Notes: a model not told the origin generated them from the letters alone. A stretch of 64,000 nt of DNA from Streptomyces nojiriensis (GCF_017639205.1 NZ_CP071139.1:5765501-5829500); one strand, 5' to 3'. Shown: positions 34,237 through 43,600, counted from the stretch's first letter. Translations and numbers: made by a program.

Positions 34237-36141
34237 GTGCCCACGCGCCACGACATCCGTAACGTCGCCATCGTCGCCCACGTCGACCATGGCAAGACGA
34301 CCATCGTCGATGCCATGCTCAAGCAGGCCGGTGCCTTCGCCGCCCACCAGCACCTCGACGACCGCATGATGGACTCGAACGACCTGGAGCGTGAGAAGGG
34401 CATCACGATCCTCGCCAAGAACACGGCGGTGAAGTATCACCCCAAGGACGGCGGGGCCCCGATCACGATCAACATCATCGACACCCCCGGCCACGCCGAC
34501 TTCGGTGGTGAGGTCGAGCGCGGTCTGTCGATGGTGGACGCCGTCGTTCTGCTGGTGGACGCCTCCGAGGGTCCGCTGCCCCAGACCCGCTTCGTCCTGC
34601 GCAAGGCCCTGCAGGCGAAGATGCCGGTCATCCTCTGCATCAACAAGACCGACCGCCCGGACTCCCGGATCGACGCCGTCGTCAACGAGACGTACGACCT
34701 CTTCCTGGACCTGGACGCGGACGAGGACCAGATCGAGTTCCCGATCGTCTACGCCTGCGGCCGTGACGGCGTGGCCTCGCTGACCAAGCCCGAGGACGGC
34801 ACCGTCCCCGCGGACAGCGACAGCCTGGAGCCGTTCTTCTCCACCATCCTGGAGCACGTCCCCGCCCCGGTGTACGACGAGGAGGCCCCCCTCCAGGCCC
34901 ACGTCACGAACCTGGACGCCGACAACTTCCTCGGCCGCATCGCGCTCCTGCGCGTCGAGCAGGGCGAGCTGCGCAAGGGCCAGACCGTCACCTGGATCAA
35001 GCGTGACGGCACCCAGTCGAACGTCCGCATCACCGAGCTGATGATGACCGAGGCGCTCACCCGCAAGCCGGCCGAGATGGCGGGCCCGGGTGACATCTGC
35101 GCGGTCGCCGGTATCCCCGACATCATGATCGGTGAGACCCTGGCCGACCCGGAGAACCCGATCGCGCTCCCGCTGATCTCGGTCGACGAGCCGGCGATCT
35201 CCATGACCATCGGTACGAACACCTCCCCGATGGTCGGCCGCGGCGGCAGCGGCAAGGGCGCGGACGCCAAGTCCGCGGTCAAGGACCGCAAGGTCACCGC
35301 GCGCCAGGTCAAGGACCGTCTGGACCGCGAGCTGATCGGCAACGTCTCGCTCCGCGTGCTGGAGACCGAGCGTCCGGACGCCTGGGAGGTCCAGGGCCGT
35401 GGTGAGCTCGCGCTCGCCATCCTGGTCGAGCAGATGCGCCGCGAGGGCTTCGAGCTGACCATCGGCAAGCCGCAGGTGGTCACGCAGGAGATCGACGGCA
35501 AGGTGCACGAGCCGGTCGAGCGCATGACGATCGACGTCCCCGAGGAGCACATGGGCGCGGTCACGCAGCTCATGGGCGTCCGCAAGGGCCGCATGGACAA
35601 CATGTCGAACCACGGCTCCGGCTGGGTCCGCATGGAGTTCGTCGTCCCGTCGCGCGGTCTCATCGGCTTCCGTACGGAGTTCCTGACCGGTACGCGCGGC
35701 ACGGGCATCGCCCACTCGATCCACGAGGGCCACGAGCCGTGGTTCGGCCAGCTGGTGACCCGTAACAACGGTTCGCTGGTCGCCGACCGCGCCGGCTCCG
35801 TGACGCCGTTCGCGATGATCAACCTGCAGGAGCGCGGCGTCCTGTTCACCGACCCCGGCACCGAGGTGTACGAGGGCATGATCGTCGGCGAGAACTCGCG
35901 CTCCGACGACATGGACGTGAACATCACCAAGGAGAAGAAGCTCACCAACATGCGTGCGGCTTCCGCGGACAACACCGAGAACGTGGTGCCGCCCCGCAAG
36001 CTGTCGCTGGAGCAGTCCCTGGAGTTCTGCCGCGACGACGAGTGCGTCGAGGTGACCCCGGAGGCCGTCCGCATCCGCAAGGTCGTCCTGGACCAGAAGG
36101 ACCGCTCGCGCACCGCGTCGCGCGCCAAGTCCGCCAAGTAA
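34237..36141 (+). CDS. typA: translational GTPase TypA/BipA
   Basis: A 634-residue ribosome-associated GTPase. G1 AHVDHGKTT (residues 14-22), switch/G2 region DLEREKGITILAKNTAV, G3 DTPGHADFGGEVERG, G4 NKTDRPD. EF-G-like domains follow, with the TypA hallmark PSRGLIGFRTEFLTGTRGTG and C-terminal domain ending in a Lys/Arg-rich tail. TypA acts in 50S ribosome assembly and stress or cold adaptation. Start GTG with GGGAG upstream gives the usual family length. Monocistronic: strong terminators lie on both sides. Genes coding for highly expressed proteins are suggested by its codon use. Confidence 0.96.
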   Translation: MPTRHDIRNVAIVAHVDHGKTTIVDAMLKQAGAFAAHQHLDDRMMDSNDLEREKGITILAKNTAVKYHPKDGGAPITINIIDTPGHADFGGEVERGLSMVDAVVLLVDASEGPLPQTRFVLRKALQAKMPVILCINKTDRPDSRIDAVVNETYDLFLDLDADEDQIEFPIVYACGRDGVASLTKPEDGTVPADSDSLEPFFSTILEHVPAPVYDEEAPLQAHVTNLDADNFLGRIALLRVEQGELRKGQTVTWIKRDGTQSNVRITELMMTEALTRKPAEMAGPGDICAVAGIPDIMIGETLADPENPIALPLISVDEPAISMTIGTNTSPMVGRGGSGKGADAKSAVKDRKVTARQVKDRLDRELIGNVSLRVLETERPDAWEVQGRGELALAILVEQMRREGFELTIGKPQVVTQEIDGKVHEPVERMTIDVPEEHMGAVTQLMGVRKGRMDNMSNHGSGWVRMEFVVPSRGLIGFRTEFLTGTRGTGIAHSIHEGHEPWFGQLVTRNNGSLVADRAGSVTPFAMINLQERGVLFTDPGTEVYEGMIVGENSRSDDMDVNITKEKKLTNMRAASADNTENVVPPRKLSLEQSLEFCRDDECVEVTPEAVRIRKVVLDQKDRSRTASRAKSAK

Positions 36142-36225
36142 CAACAGCCGTACGGCCGTTCGCCCGGGTTTGCTCGGGCGGCGGCCACGGCGGGCGTAGC
36201 CGCCCGCAGGGCCCTGGTAGTGCAG

Positions 36226-36264
36226 CAGCCCCTCTCTTCACGGAGTCCGTGAAGAGAGGGGCTG
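36226..36264 (+). terminator. terminator after typA
   Basis: Nineteen-bp perfect stem starting CAGCCCCTCTCTTCACGG with a minimal loop, 85 bases after the stop codon; followed by TT. The strongest hairpin of the window. Confidence 0.88.
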
Positions 36265-36540
36265 TTCGCTTCTGTCAAGCGGATTTTTGCGTTCAGGTGT
36301 CCGCATACCGACCGTGACGCTCCGGATGATGAGCTAACCGTCCGTTTCGCACGTGTCTGTCTCCTATCCGTTTGTCCGGATTTCGGGTTTCTGACGCGGA
36401 TCGATGTTGTGAAAACGAGACCACTTAAGTGTGGTTTACGGCCTGGCAGTCCCTGAGGATGGCTCCATTGAGCTCGGGTCAATGGGTCACGCGATGTGGG
36501 GATCGCGCCGACTCACGAGCACACTATGGGCACGGAAATG

Positions 36541-36572
36541 CTCGCCGTCAGGGGTGTCGGCGAGGTTTTTTT
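36541..36572 (+). promoter_or_regulatory. hairpin plus T7 in leader of ABC operon 1 (candidate attenuator)
   Basis: CTCGCCG (36541-36547) pairs with CGGCGAG (36558-36564), followed by G and seven Ts (36566-36572). It ends ~40 bases before the binding-protein start. A T-run of this length is rare in such GC-rich DNA, and an intrinsic terminator here can only serve to interrupt transcription into the operon unless read-through or antitermination occurs. The ~270 bases between the typA terminator and this hairpin are AT-richer, promoter-like and contain no gene. Confidence 0.55.
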
Positions 36573-36612
36573 GCCCCTCAAGTCGATCAGTGGACTCATG
36601 AGGAGGAAACCC

Positions 36613-38265
36613 ATGCGCGGTGCCAAGAGCGCCAAGTGGGTCGTGGGCGCGGTTGTCGTCGCCCTGGCCGCTACCGCCTGTGGCGGCGGTGACGGTGACA
36701 GCAAGGACAAGGGAAGCGCCGACGGTGGCGTGTTCCGTCTCGGTAGCACCGAGCCGGACACCATCGACCCGGGGCGTGCCCACGAGTCCACCGGTGTCCT
36801 GCTGGCCAACGCCCTGTTCACCGGCCTGTACGGAAACACGCCGGACGGCCTGGCCGAGCCCGCGCTCGCCGAGTCGGCGACGTCGGACGAGGGTTGCACG
36901 TCCTGGACCTTCAAGATCAAGCCCGACACCAAGTTCTCCAACGGCGAGGTCGTCGACGCCGAGTCGTTCGCCCGTGGTTGGGCCCGTGCCGCGCACAAGG
37001 CCGCCGCGTCCGACGTGGCGTACCACTTCGCCGGCATCAAGGGTTACGCCGAGCTGCAGGACGGCTCCGCCAAGACCTTCTCCGGTGTCACCACCCCGGA
37101 CCCGACCACCATCAAGGTGGACCTGTCCAAGGCGGACTGCGAGTTCGTCCTGAAGACGGCGCACAACGCCTACAGCCCGGTCCCGAAGGTCGCCAAGGTC
37201 GGCGAAGAGGACAAGGCGTTCGGCGAGGCCCCCATCGGCAACGGTCCGTTCAAGATGGACGGCACGTGGGAGCACAACAAGTCGATCAACCTCGTCCGTA
37301 ACGACACCTACGGGCTCGAGAAGGCGTCCCTGGGCAAGGTCCAGGTCACCCTCCTCAACGACAAGACCGCGCAGCAGCTCGAGTACGACGGCTTCCAGGC
37401 CGGCACCTTCGACTACGCGCACATCCCGACGCCGATGCTGAAGACGGCCGAGGCGAAGTACAAGCCGCAGAACAAGTGGTTCGCCAAGGACACCAACGGC
37501 ATGAACTTCGTTCTGCCGATCGGTGACAACGGTCCGACGAACAACAAGGACGCCCGTCTGGCGATCTCCTACGCGATCGACCGTCAGGCCATCGCCAAGG
37601 GTGTCTTCCAGGGCTTCCAGACCCCGTCGACCACCATCGTGCCGCCGTCGTTCCCGAAGGCGTACCAGAAGGACCTGTGCGTCTCCTGCGTCAAGCAGGA
37701 CGTCGCCAAGGCCAAGGAGCACGCCGAGAAGGGCGGCCTGAAGCCGGGTACCGAGATCAAGTTCAGCTTCAACACCGGTGCGGGCCACGAAGAGTGGGTC
37801 CAGGCCATCGCGAAGCAGCTCGAGGACGTTCTCGGCGTCAAGGTCAAGCTGGACGGCAAGGACTTCCCGGGCATGCTCAAGGAGCAGCAGGGTGGCGGCG
37901 CCACCGGCATCTACCGCTTCGCGTGGGGCGCGGACTACCCGACCCCGGAGAACTTCCTGTTCCCGCTGCTGCACTCGACCTCGATGTCCAAGGACGCCGA
38001 GGGCAACGTGACCGGTGACAACCGCGTCCGTTACAACAACCCCGAGTTCGACAAGCTGATCGACACGGCCCGTGGCACCAAGGACGAGGCCGCGCGACTG
38101 GCGATGTACAAGCAGGCCGAGAAGATGGCCATGGACGACATGGCCCTCATCCCGACCTTCAACCGTTCCCAGTTCCGCCTGATGGCGACCGACAAGTTCA
38201 ACGGTCTGGACGACATCAACTTCAACGAGGACCCGATCCTCGAGAAGATCTCGCTCAAGAAGTAA
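36613..38265 (+). CDS. oligopeptide ABC transporter binding lipoprotein, operon 1
   Basis: A 550-residue SBP_bac_5 lipoprotein: signal with LAATAC and lipidation Cys23, then FRLGSTEPDTIDPGRAHEST, WTFKIKPDTKFSNGEVVDAESFARGW (family signature region), and DARLAISYAIDRQAIAK. AGGAGG stands six bases before the ATG. It opens a five-gene operon with two permeases and two ATPases. Its first residues are almost the same as those of the second transporter's binding protein, indicating ancestral duplication. From the typA neighbourhood it is the positional counterpart of the S. coelicolor BldK locus, which imports a developmental oligopeptide; equivalence is inferred. Codon usage is strongly biased as for highly expressed genes. 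Confidence 0.9.
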   Translation: MRGAKSAKWVVGAVVVALAATACGGGDGDSKDKGSADGGVFRLGSTEPDTIDPGRAHESTGVLLANALFTGLYGNTPDGLAEPALAESATSDEGCTSWTFKIKPDTKFSNGEVVDAESFARGWARAAHKAAASDVAYHFAGIKGYAELQDGSAKTFSGVTTPDPTTIKVDLSKADCEFVLKTAHNAYSPVPKVAKVGEEDKAFGEAPIGNGPFKMDGTWEHNKSINLVRNDTYGLEKASLGKVQVTLLNDKTAQQLEYDGFQAGTFDYAHIPTPMLKTAEAKYKPQNKWFAKDTNGMNFVLPIGDNGPTNNKDARLAISYAIDRQAIAKGVFQGFQTPSTTIVPPSFPKAYQKDLCVSCVKQDVAKAKEHAEKGGLKPGTEIKFSFNTGAGHEEWVQAIAKQLEDVLGVKVKLDGKDFPGMLKEQQGGGATGIYRFAWGADYPTPENFLFPLLHSTSMSKDAEGNVTGDNRVRYNNPEFDKLIDTARGTKDEAARLAMYKQAEKMAMDDMALIPTFNRSQFRLMATDKFNGLDDINFNEDPILEKISLKK

Positions 38266-38300
38266 TCGGTTCGGACGGTATATCCGTCAGGAGCGAACGT

Positions 38301-38354
38301 GCCGCGGCCCCCGGGTGACCGGTGGGCCGCGGCCCCGCTCGGCAGGCCGTTTTT
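38301..38354 (+). terminator. hairpin between binding-protein and permease genes (partial terminator)
   Basis: GCCGCGGCCC / GGGCCGCGGC with a 13-nt loop, then CGGCAGGCCG and five Ts (38350-38354). Such hairpins after the binding-protein gene commonly lower permease expression relative to the abundant lipoprotein. Confidence 0.6.
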
Positions 38355-38463
38355 ACTTCGGCACCCCTCACATCCGCGGGCAATCCCCGCAGGCCGAGAG
38401 CCGGCCCGTTCCTTGGGCCGGAGGCCGCTGCTCCCAGAAGCGGCCAGGTAGAGAGGCACAAAC

Positions 38464-39390
38464 ATGGGAAGGTACGTCGCCCGTCGCCTCGGGCAGATGG
38501 TCATAGTCCTCATCGGCGCGACCATGGTTCTGTTCGCTTGTCTGTTCGTTCTCCCCGGTGACCCCGTGGGTTCGATCGCGGGCAGCGACAAGGCACGCGA
38601 CCCTGCAGTGGTCGCGGAACTGAAGGCGCGTTACGGGCTCGACAAGTCGCTGCCCGAGCAGTATGTGAACTACGTGGCAAAGGTCGCGACCGGAGACCTC
38701 GGCGAGGACTTCGTCCAGCGCCGCGAGGTGTCCGAAATCCTCGGCCCCAAGCTGCAGAACACCGCGAAGCTGGCCCTGCTGGCCATCGTCCTCGTCACGG
38801 TGTTCGGTATGGGGGTCGGCATCATCGCCGCCCTCTACAGATACAGCATCTTGGACATGGCCACGACATTTTTTACGACCATGGCCGTCGGCTTCCCGAC
38901 GTTCGTGATCGGCATGCTGCTCATGAAGTACTTCGCCGTGGAACTCCAGTGGTTCCCGCAGCTCGGCGGCGACAAGCTCGAAGGCATGGTCCTTCCCGCG
39001 GTCACCCTCGCGATCACCGACATCGCGTTCGTCGCCCGCCTCACCCGCGGCACGATGCTCGAGGTGCTGCGCGCGGACTACGTGAAGACGGCCGTGGCCA
39101 AGGGACTTCCGCGCCGGCGCGTGCTCTTCAAGCACGTACTCCGCAACTCGTCCATCCCCGTGGTCACCTACCTGGGCATCTCGTTCGGCGGACTCCTCGG
39201 TGGTGCGCTCATCACTGAGGCGATCTTCAACTGGGACGGTGTCGGTCTGGCACTGGTTCAGGCGATTCAGCAGCAGAACAACCCGATTGTGATCGGCGTC
39301 GTGACCTACAGCGTCGCCATCTTCGTCGTCCTCAGCCTCATCGTGGACCTGCTGTACGCGGCCCTCGACCCGCGTATCCGCCTCAGCTGA
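38464..39390 (+). CDS. oligopeptide ABC transporter permease (DppB/OppB type), operon 1
   Basis: A 308-residue inner-membrane permease with six predicted helices. N-terminal signature GRYVARRLGQMVIVLIGATMVLF is typical of OppB; the EAA loop appears as DYVKTAVAKGLPRRRVLFKHVLRNS, which docks onto the ATPase. It pairs with the next permease to form the channel. GAGAGG precedes the ATG. It follows the binding-protein gene after a 198-bp gap containing a hairpin. Confidence 0.93.
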   Translation: MGRYVARRLGQMVIVLIGATMVLFACLFVLPGDPVGSIAGSDKARDPAVVAELKARYGLDKSLPEQYVNYVAKVATGDLGEDFVQRREVSEILGPKLQNTAKLALLAIVLVTVFGMGVGIIAALYRYSILDMATTFFTTMAVGFPTFVIGMLLMKYFAVELQWFPQLGGDKLEGMVLPAVTLAITDIAFVARLTRGTMLEVLRADYVKTAVAKGLPRRRVLFKHVLRNSSIPVVTYLGISFGGLLGGALITEAIFNWDGVGLALVQAIQQQNNPIVIGVVTYSVAIFVVLSLIVDLLYAALDPRIRLS

Positions 39391-39413
39391 CCGCCCCCAA
39401 GGAGGATTTCCTC

Positions 39414-40337
39414 ATGTCTGAGCTCGCAACGAGCCCGGCGATCGGGGACGAGAACCCCGTGTCGTCCGCTTCGGCCCCGGCCGAACCCCGACCCAAGCAA
39501 CTGAGCCAGTGGGGCGAGATCCGCCACCGCTTCGTCCAGAACAAGCTGGCCGTCGTCGGCCTCGTGATCATCTCGCTGCTGTTCCTGACGGCGATCTTCG
39601 GGAACATGCTCACCCCGTTCGACCCCGGTGCGCAGGACCTCGAGAACACCCTCGCCTCGCCCAACGGCACCCACTGGATGGGTACCGACGCCCTGGGCCG
39701 CGACATGTTCTCGCGCCTCATAGCCGGTACCCGCGTGGCCATGTTCGTCGGCCTCGCCTCGATCTTCTTCGCGGTGCTGATCGGTGTCGCCCTCGGCGCC
39801 ATCGCCGGTTACTTCGCCGGCTTCGCCGACACGCTGGTCATGCGCATCGCGGACGTGTTCCTCGCGTTCCCGCTGATGATCGGCGCCGTCGTCATCATCC
39901 TGGTCACCGGTCGCGGCATCACCCCGGTGGTCATCTCGCTCGCGATCTTCTCGTGGGCGACCGTGTCCAGGCTCCTGCGCAGCTCGATCCTGTCGGTGCG
40001 CGAGATGGACTACGTCCACGCGGCCAAGGCACTCGGCGCGAGCGGCTGGCGGATCGTGCGCACGCACATCCTGCCCAACTCGCTGACCGCCGTGCTGGTC
40101 TACGCGACCTTCAACGTCGGCACCACGATCGTCGGTGTCGCGGCGCTGTCCTTCCTCGGCGCCGGCGTCCCCGTCGACGTCCCCGAGTGGGGCAACATGC
40201 TGGCGGCCGGTCAGGGCTTCATCGGTGTCAACGACTACCTGTGGTACTTCCCCAGCCTGTTCGTCGTCATCACCGTGCTCGGCTTCGCCTTCGTCGGCGA
40301 CGGCCTGCGTGACGCGCTCGACCCGAAGCTCCGGTAG
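39414..40337 (+). CDS. oligopeptide ABC transporter permease (DppC/OppC type), operon 1
   Basis: A 307-residue permease with a ~30-residue cytoplasmic N-terminus (OppC_N type) and six helices. HWMGTDALGRDMFSRLIAGTRVAMFVGLASI is the OppC hallmark and DYVHAAKALGASGWRIVRTHILPN its EAA loop. GGAGG (39401-39405) lies eight bases before the ATG. Heterodimer partner of the preceding permease. Confidence 0.93.
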   Translation: MSELATSPAIGDENPVSSASAPAEPRPKQLSQWGEIRHRFVQNKLAVVGLVIISLLFLTAIFGNMLTPFDPGAQDLENTLASPNGTHWMGTDALGRDMFSRLIAGTRVAMFVGLASIFFAVLIGVALGAIAGYFAGFADTLVMRIADVFLAFPLMIGAVVIILVTGRGITPVVISLAIFSWATVSRLLRSSILSVREMDYVHAAKALGASGWRIVRTHILPNSLTAVLVYATFNVGTTIVGVAALSFLGAGVPVDVPEWGNMLAAGQGFIGVNDYLWYFPSLFVVITVLGFAFVGDGLRDALDPKLR

Positions 40338-40346
40338 GGCCGCCCG

Positions 40347-41438
40347 ATGCCCCGAGACAACATCAGCAAGCAGGACGAAGGTGGCGGCGTGACCACGTCG
40401 GAGATTCTCAGCGTTGCGGAGACGGGCGGCGGATCCGCCGTGCCGCTGCTGGAGGTCGACAACCTCCAGGTCGAGTTCAAGACCCGTGACGGGGTCGCCA
40501 AGGCCGTCAACGGCGTGAGCTACAGCGTCAGCGCCGGCGAGACCCTCGCCGTGCTCGGCGAGTCCGGCTCCGGCAAGTCCGTCACCGCTCAGGCGATCAT
40601 GGGCATCCTCGACAGCCCGCCCGGACGGGTGTCCGGCGGCGAGGTGCGCTTCCACGGCAAGGACATCCTCAAGATGTCCGACGAGGAGCGCCGCAAGCTC
40701 CGTGGCGACAAGATGGCGATGATCTTCCAGGACGCGCTGTCCTCGCTGAACCCGGTCTACTCGGTGGGCGACCAGCTCGGCGAGATGTTCCGGGTCCACC
40801 GCGGCATGTCCAAGAAGGACTCGAAGGTCAAGGCCATCGAGCTCATGGACCGCGTGAAGATCCCCGCCGCCAAGGCGCGCGTGGGCGACTACCCGCACCA
40901 GTTCTCCGGCGGTATGCGCCAGCGCATCATGATCGCCATGGCGCTGGCCCTGGAGCCCGACCTGATCATCGCCGACGAGCCGACCACGGCCCTCGACGTG
41001 ACGGTCCAGGCACAGGTCATGGACCTGCTCGCGGAGCTCCAGCGCGAGATGAACATGGGCCTGATCCTGATCACGCACGACCTCGGCGTCGTCGCCGACG
41101 TCGCGGACAAGATCGCGGTCATGTACGCGGGCCGGATCGTCGAGACCGCTCCGGTCCACGAGATCTACAAGCGCCCGTCCCACCCGTACACCCGTGGCCT
41201 GCTGGACTCGATCCCGCGCCTGGACCAGAAGGGCCAGGAGCTCTACGCGATCAAGGGCCTGCCGCCCAACCTGCTCCGCATCCCGGCGGGCTGTGCCTTC
41301 AGCCCCCGGTGCCCCAAGGCGCAGGACATCTGCCGTACGGAGATCCCGGTGCTGCACCCGGTCACCGAGCAGGACGGCACCGAACTGCCCGGCCGCGGCA
41401 GCGCGTGCCACTTCTGGAAGGACCAGATCCATGGCTGA
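40347..41438 (+). CDS. oligopeptide ABC transporter ATPase (OppD type), operon 1
   Basis: A 363-residue ATPase: Walker A GESGSGKS, Q-loop MIFQDALSSLNP, signature FSGGMRQR, Walker B LIIADEPTTALD, switch His in LITHDLG, and a C-terminal oligopeptide-transporter region with a Cys cluster (CAFSPRCPKAQDIC) that in related proteins can bind an iron-sulfur cluster. A GTG 42 bases downstream with GAAGG at proper spacing is an alternative start. It forms a heterodimer with the next ATPase. Ends in an eight-base overlap with that gene. Confidence 0.92.
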   Translation: MPRDNISKQDEGGGVTTSEILSVAETGGGSAVPLLEVDNLQVEFKTRDGVAKAVNGVSYSVSAGETLAVLGESGSGKSVTAQAIMGILDSPPGRVSGGEVRFHGKDILKMSDEERRKLRGDKMAMIFQDALSSLNPVYSVGDQLGEMFRVHRGMSKKDSKVKAIELMDRVKIPAAKARVGDYPHQFSGGMRQRIMIAMALALEPDLIIADEPTTALDVTVQAQVMDLLAELQREMNMGLILITHDLGVVADVADKIAVMYAGRIVETAPVHEIYKRPSHPYTRGLLDSIPRLDQKGQELYAIKGLPPNLLRIPAGCAFSPRCPKAQDICRTEIPVLHPVTEQDGTELPGRGSACHFWKDQIHG

Positions 41439-42483
41439 GCTCAGCAAGACGACCACCGAGCGCGAGCCGATCCTCCAGGTCCGTAACCTGGTCAAGCACT
41501 TCCCGCTGACCCAGGGCATTCTGTTCAAGAAGCAGGTCGGTGCGGTCAAGGCCGTCGACGGGATCTCCTTCGACCTGTACCGGGGCGAGACCCTCGGCAT
41601 CGTGGGCGAGTCCGGCTGTGGCAAGTCCACGGTCGCCAAGCTCCTGATGAACCTGGAGCGGGCCACCGCCGGCGAGGTCTTCTACAAGGGCCAGGACATC
41701 ACCAAGCTGTCCGGCCGCGCGCTGAAGGCCGTCCGCCGCAACATCCAGATGGTGTTCCAGGACCCGTACACCTCGCTGAACCCGCGCATGACGGTCGGCG
41801 ACATCATCGGGGAGACCTTCGAGATCCACCCCGAGGTGGCCCCGAAGGGCGACCGGCGCCGCAAGGTCCAGGAGCTCCTGGACGTCGTGGGCCTGAACCC
41901 GGAGTACATCAACCGGTACCCGCACCAGTTCTCCGGCGGTCAGCGCCAGCGCATCGGCATCGCCCGCGGCCTCGCGCTCAACCCGGAGATCATCATCTGC
42001 GACGAGCCGGTCTCCGCGCTCGACGTGTCGGTGCAGGCCCAGGTCATCAACCTGATGGAGAAGCTGCAGGACGAGTTCAACCTCTCCTACCTCTTCATCG
42101 CGCACGACCTCTCGATCGTCCGGCACATCTCGGACCGCGTGGGCGTCATGTACCTGGGCAAGATGGCCGAGATCGGCTCCGACGCCGAGATCTACGAGCA
42201 CCCGACCCACCCGTACACCCAGGCGCTGCTCTCCGCCGTCCCGGTCCCGGACCCGGAGGCGCGCGAGGGCCGCGAGCGGATCATCCTCACCGGTGACGTC
42301 CCGTCCCCGGCCAACCCGCCGTCGGGCTGCCGCTTCCGCACCCGCTGCTGGAAGGCCCAGGACAAGTGCTCCACCGAGGAGCCGCTGCTGGCGATCCCGG
42401 AGCGCTTCAAGGGCGTGAACACCCTGGCCGCGCACGAGTCCGCGTGCCACTTCGCCGAGGAGAAGGCCATCCTGGCCGTCTGA
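41431..42483 (+). CDS. oligopeptide ABC transporter ATPase (OppF type), operon 1
   Basis: A 350-residue ATPase: Walker A GESGCGKS, MVFQDPYTSLNP, FSGGQRQRIGIARGLAL, Walker B IIICDEPVSALD, FIAHDLSIVRHISDRVGVMYLG, and a C-terminal Cys-containing motif CRFRTRCWKAQDKC. Start overlaps the OppD stop. Together with OppD it powers import. Last gene of the operon, followed by a strong terminator. Confidence 0.93.
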   Translation: MAELSKTTTEREPILQVRNLVKHFPLTQGILFKKQVGAVKAVDGISFDLYRGETLGIVGESGCGKSTVAKLLMNLERATAGEVFYKGQDITKLSGRALKAVRRNIQMVFQDPYTSLNPRMTVGDIIGETFEIHPEVAPKGDRRRKVQELLDVVGLNPEYINRYPHQFSGGQRQRIGIARGLALNPEIIICDEPVSALDVSVQAQVINLMEKLQDEFNLSYLFIAHDLSIVRHISDRVGVMYLGKMAEIGSDAEIYEHPTHPYTQALLSAVPVPDPEAREGRERIILTGDVPSPANPPSGCRFRTRCWKAQDKCSTEEPLLAIPERFKGVNTLAAHESACHFAEEKAILAV

Positions 42484-42502
42484 CCGACGCGTTGCTTTCG
42501 AC

Positions 42503-42540
42503 GGCTGGTCCCCGGTGCCGCACGGCGCCGGGGACCAGCC
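42503..42540 (+). terminator. terminator of ABC operon 1
   Basis: GGCTGGTCCCCGGTGCCG and its partner pair over 17 of 18 positions around a 2-nt loop, 20 bases after the OppF stop. Confidence 0.8.
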
Positions 42541-42611
42541 GTTTCCGCGTCCGGTCCGGGACCCGGGGAAACCGGTTGCGCCCCCGCGAGCCGGGGACGG
42601 AGAGTGACGGC

Positions 42612-43538
42612 ATGACCCTCACCGTACGGCCCGCCGGGCCCGGGGACGCGGCCGACATCTGCGCCCTGCTCAATGCCGTCGACGTGATCGAGATCGGCCG
42701 CCCGGAGACCGATCTCGGCACCGTCGAGTCCGATCTCAACGCCCCGGACGTGGACCTGGCCACCGATTCCTGGCTCGCGCACGAGGACGGCCGGCTCGTG
42801 GCCTACGCCCTCGTCTGGGCGGACTCCGGCCCGGGCCGCGTCGACGGGGACCACTACGTACTGCCCGGACACGACGAGGCCGCCGCCTCGCTGCTGGAGC
42901 GCATGGAGGCCCGGGCCCGGGAGCTGACCGGCGGTCAGGGCGTGCTGAGAATGCAGCTCAACGTGCGGCCCACCCTCGACCTGTCCCTCCTGACCGGCCG
43001 CGGCTACCGCACCATCCGCCGCTACCAGGTCATGACCCGCTCCCTGTCACCGGCCGCCGACCCGGCGCCGACCCCGCCGGACGGGCTCACCCTGCGCCAC
43101 TGCGGCGAGGACGAGGCCGACCGCCACCGGGCCCACGCCCTGATCGAGCGGACCTTCGCCGCGCACTTCGGCCATGTGGACCGCCCGTACCAGACCTGGC
43201 TCGACCACATGGAGGGCCGCACGCTCGACTGGTCGCTGGTGTGGATCGCGAGCCTGCCCGGCCACGGCGACGTGGCCGTGCTGCTCACCCGGGACGACCG
43301 GACGAGCATGGCCTGGATCAGCCACCTCGGCGTGGCGAAGGAGGTACGGGGCCTGGGCCTCGGCGGCTTCCTGCTCCGCCACTGCTTCGCCGTCTACGCG
43401 GAGCGCGGCCGGGACTGCGTGGGCCTCGGCGTGGACACCCACAACGAGACCGGTGCGCTCGCGCTGTACGAGGCGCACGGCATGGGCCTGCACTACGCGG
43501 TCGACTCGTGGGAGCTTTCGTTGCACCCCCAGGGGTGA
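42612..43538 (+). CDS. GNAT acetyltransferase with two GNAT domains
   Basis: A 308-residue protein with tandem GNAT folds. The N-terminal half (~1-150) is degenerate at the acetyl-CoA loop; the C-terminal half has the acetyl-CoA motif LGVAKEVRGLGLGGFLLRHCF and NETGALALYEAHGMG. Mycothiol synthase (MshD) has a similar tandem layout, but the cofactor loops and length do not make this a confident MshD, which I recall being elsewhere in Streptomyces. GGAGAGTG precedes the ATG. It sits alone between the two peptide transporters with terminator before and promoter after. Confidence 0.8.
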   Translation: MTLTVRPAGPGDAADICALLNAVDVIEIGRPETDLGTVESDLNAPDVDLATDSWLAHEDGRLVAYALVWADSGPGRVDGDHYVLPGHDEAAASLLERMEARARELTGGQGVLRMQLNVRPTLDLSLLTGRGYRTIRRYQVMTRSLSPAADPAPTPPDGLTLRHCGEDEADRHRAHALIERTFAAHFGHVDRPYQTWLDHMEGRTLDWSLVWIASLPGHGDVAVLLTRDDRTSMAWISHLGVAKEVRGLGLGGFLLRHCFAVYAERGRDCVGLGVDTHNETGALALYEAHGMGLHYAVDSWELSLHPQG

Positions 43539-43594
43539 CAGGGGCGGGACGCGCGGGTGCAATCGGTCCAACCAGGAGTGTGCAGGGCCCCACA

Positions 43595-43600
43595 TAGGGT
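43595..43600 (+). promoter_or_regulatory. candidate -10 of ABC operon 2
   Basis: TAGGGT 45 bases upstream of the binding-protein ATG, in the short gap after the GNAT gene; no convincing -35. Confidence 0.35.

Noticed and set aside
31490..36482. Very long minus-strand frames opposite the binding protein and typA
   Set aside because: typA and the lipoprotein are unambiguous on the plus strand; mirror frames lack motifs.
36526..36612. Leader peptide upstream of the first binding protein
   Set aside because: The ATG at 36526 is in frame with the lipoprotein and would merely extend it; the perfect AGGAGG and the signal peptide put the start at 36613.
42612..43538. Mycothiol synthase mshD
   Set aside because: Tandem GNAT layout is similar, but motifs and location are not decisive; left as generic GNAT.
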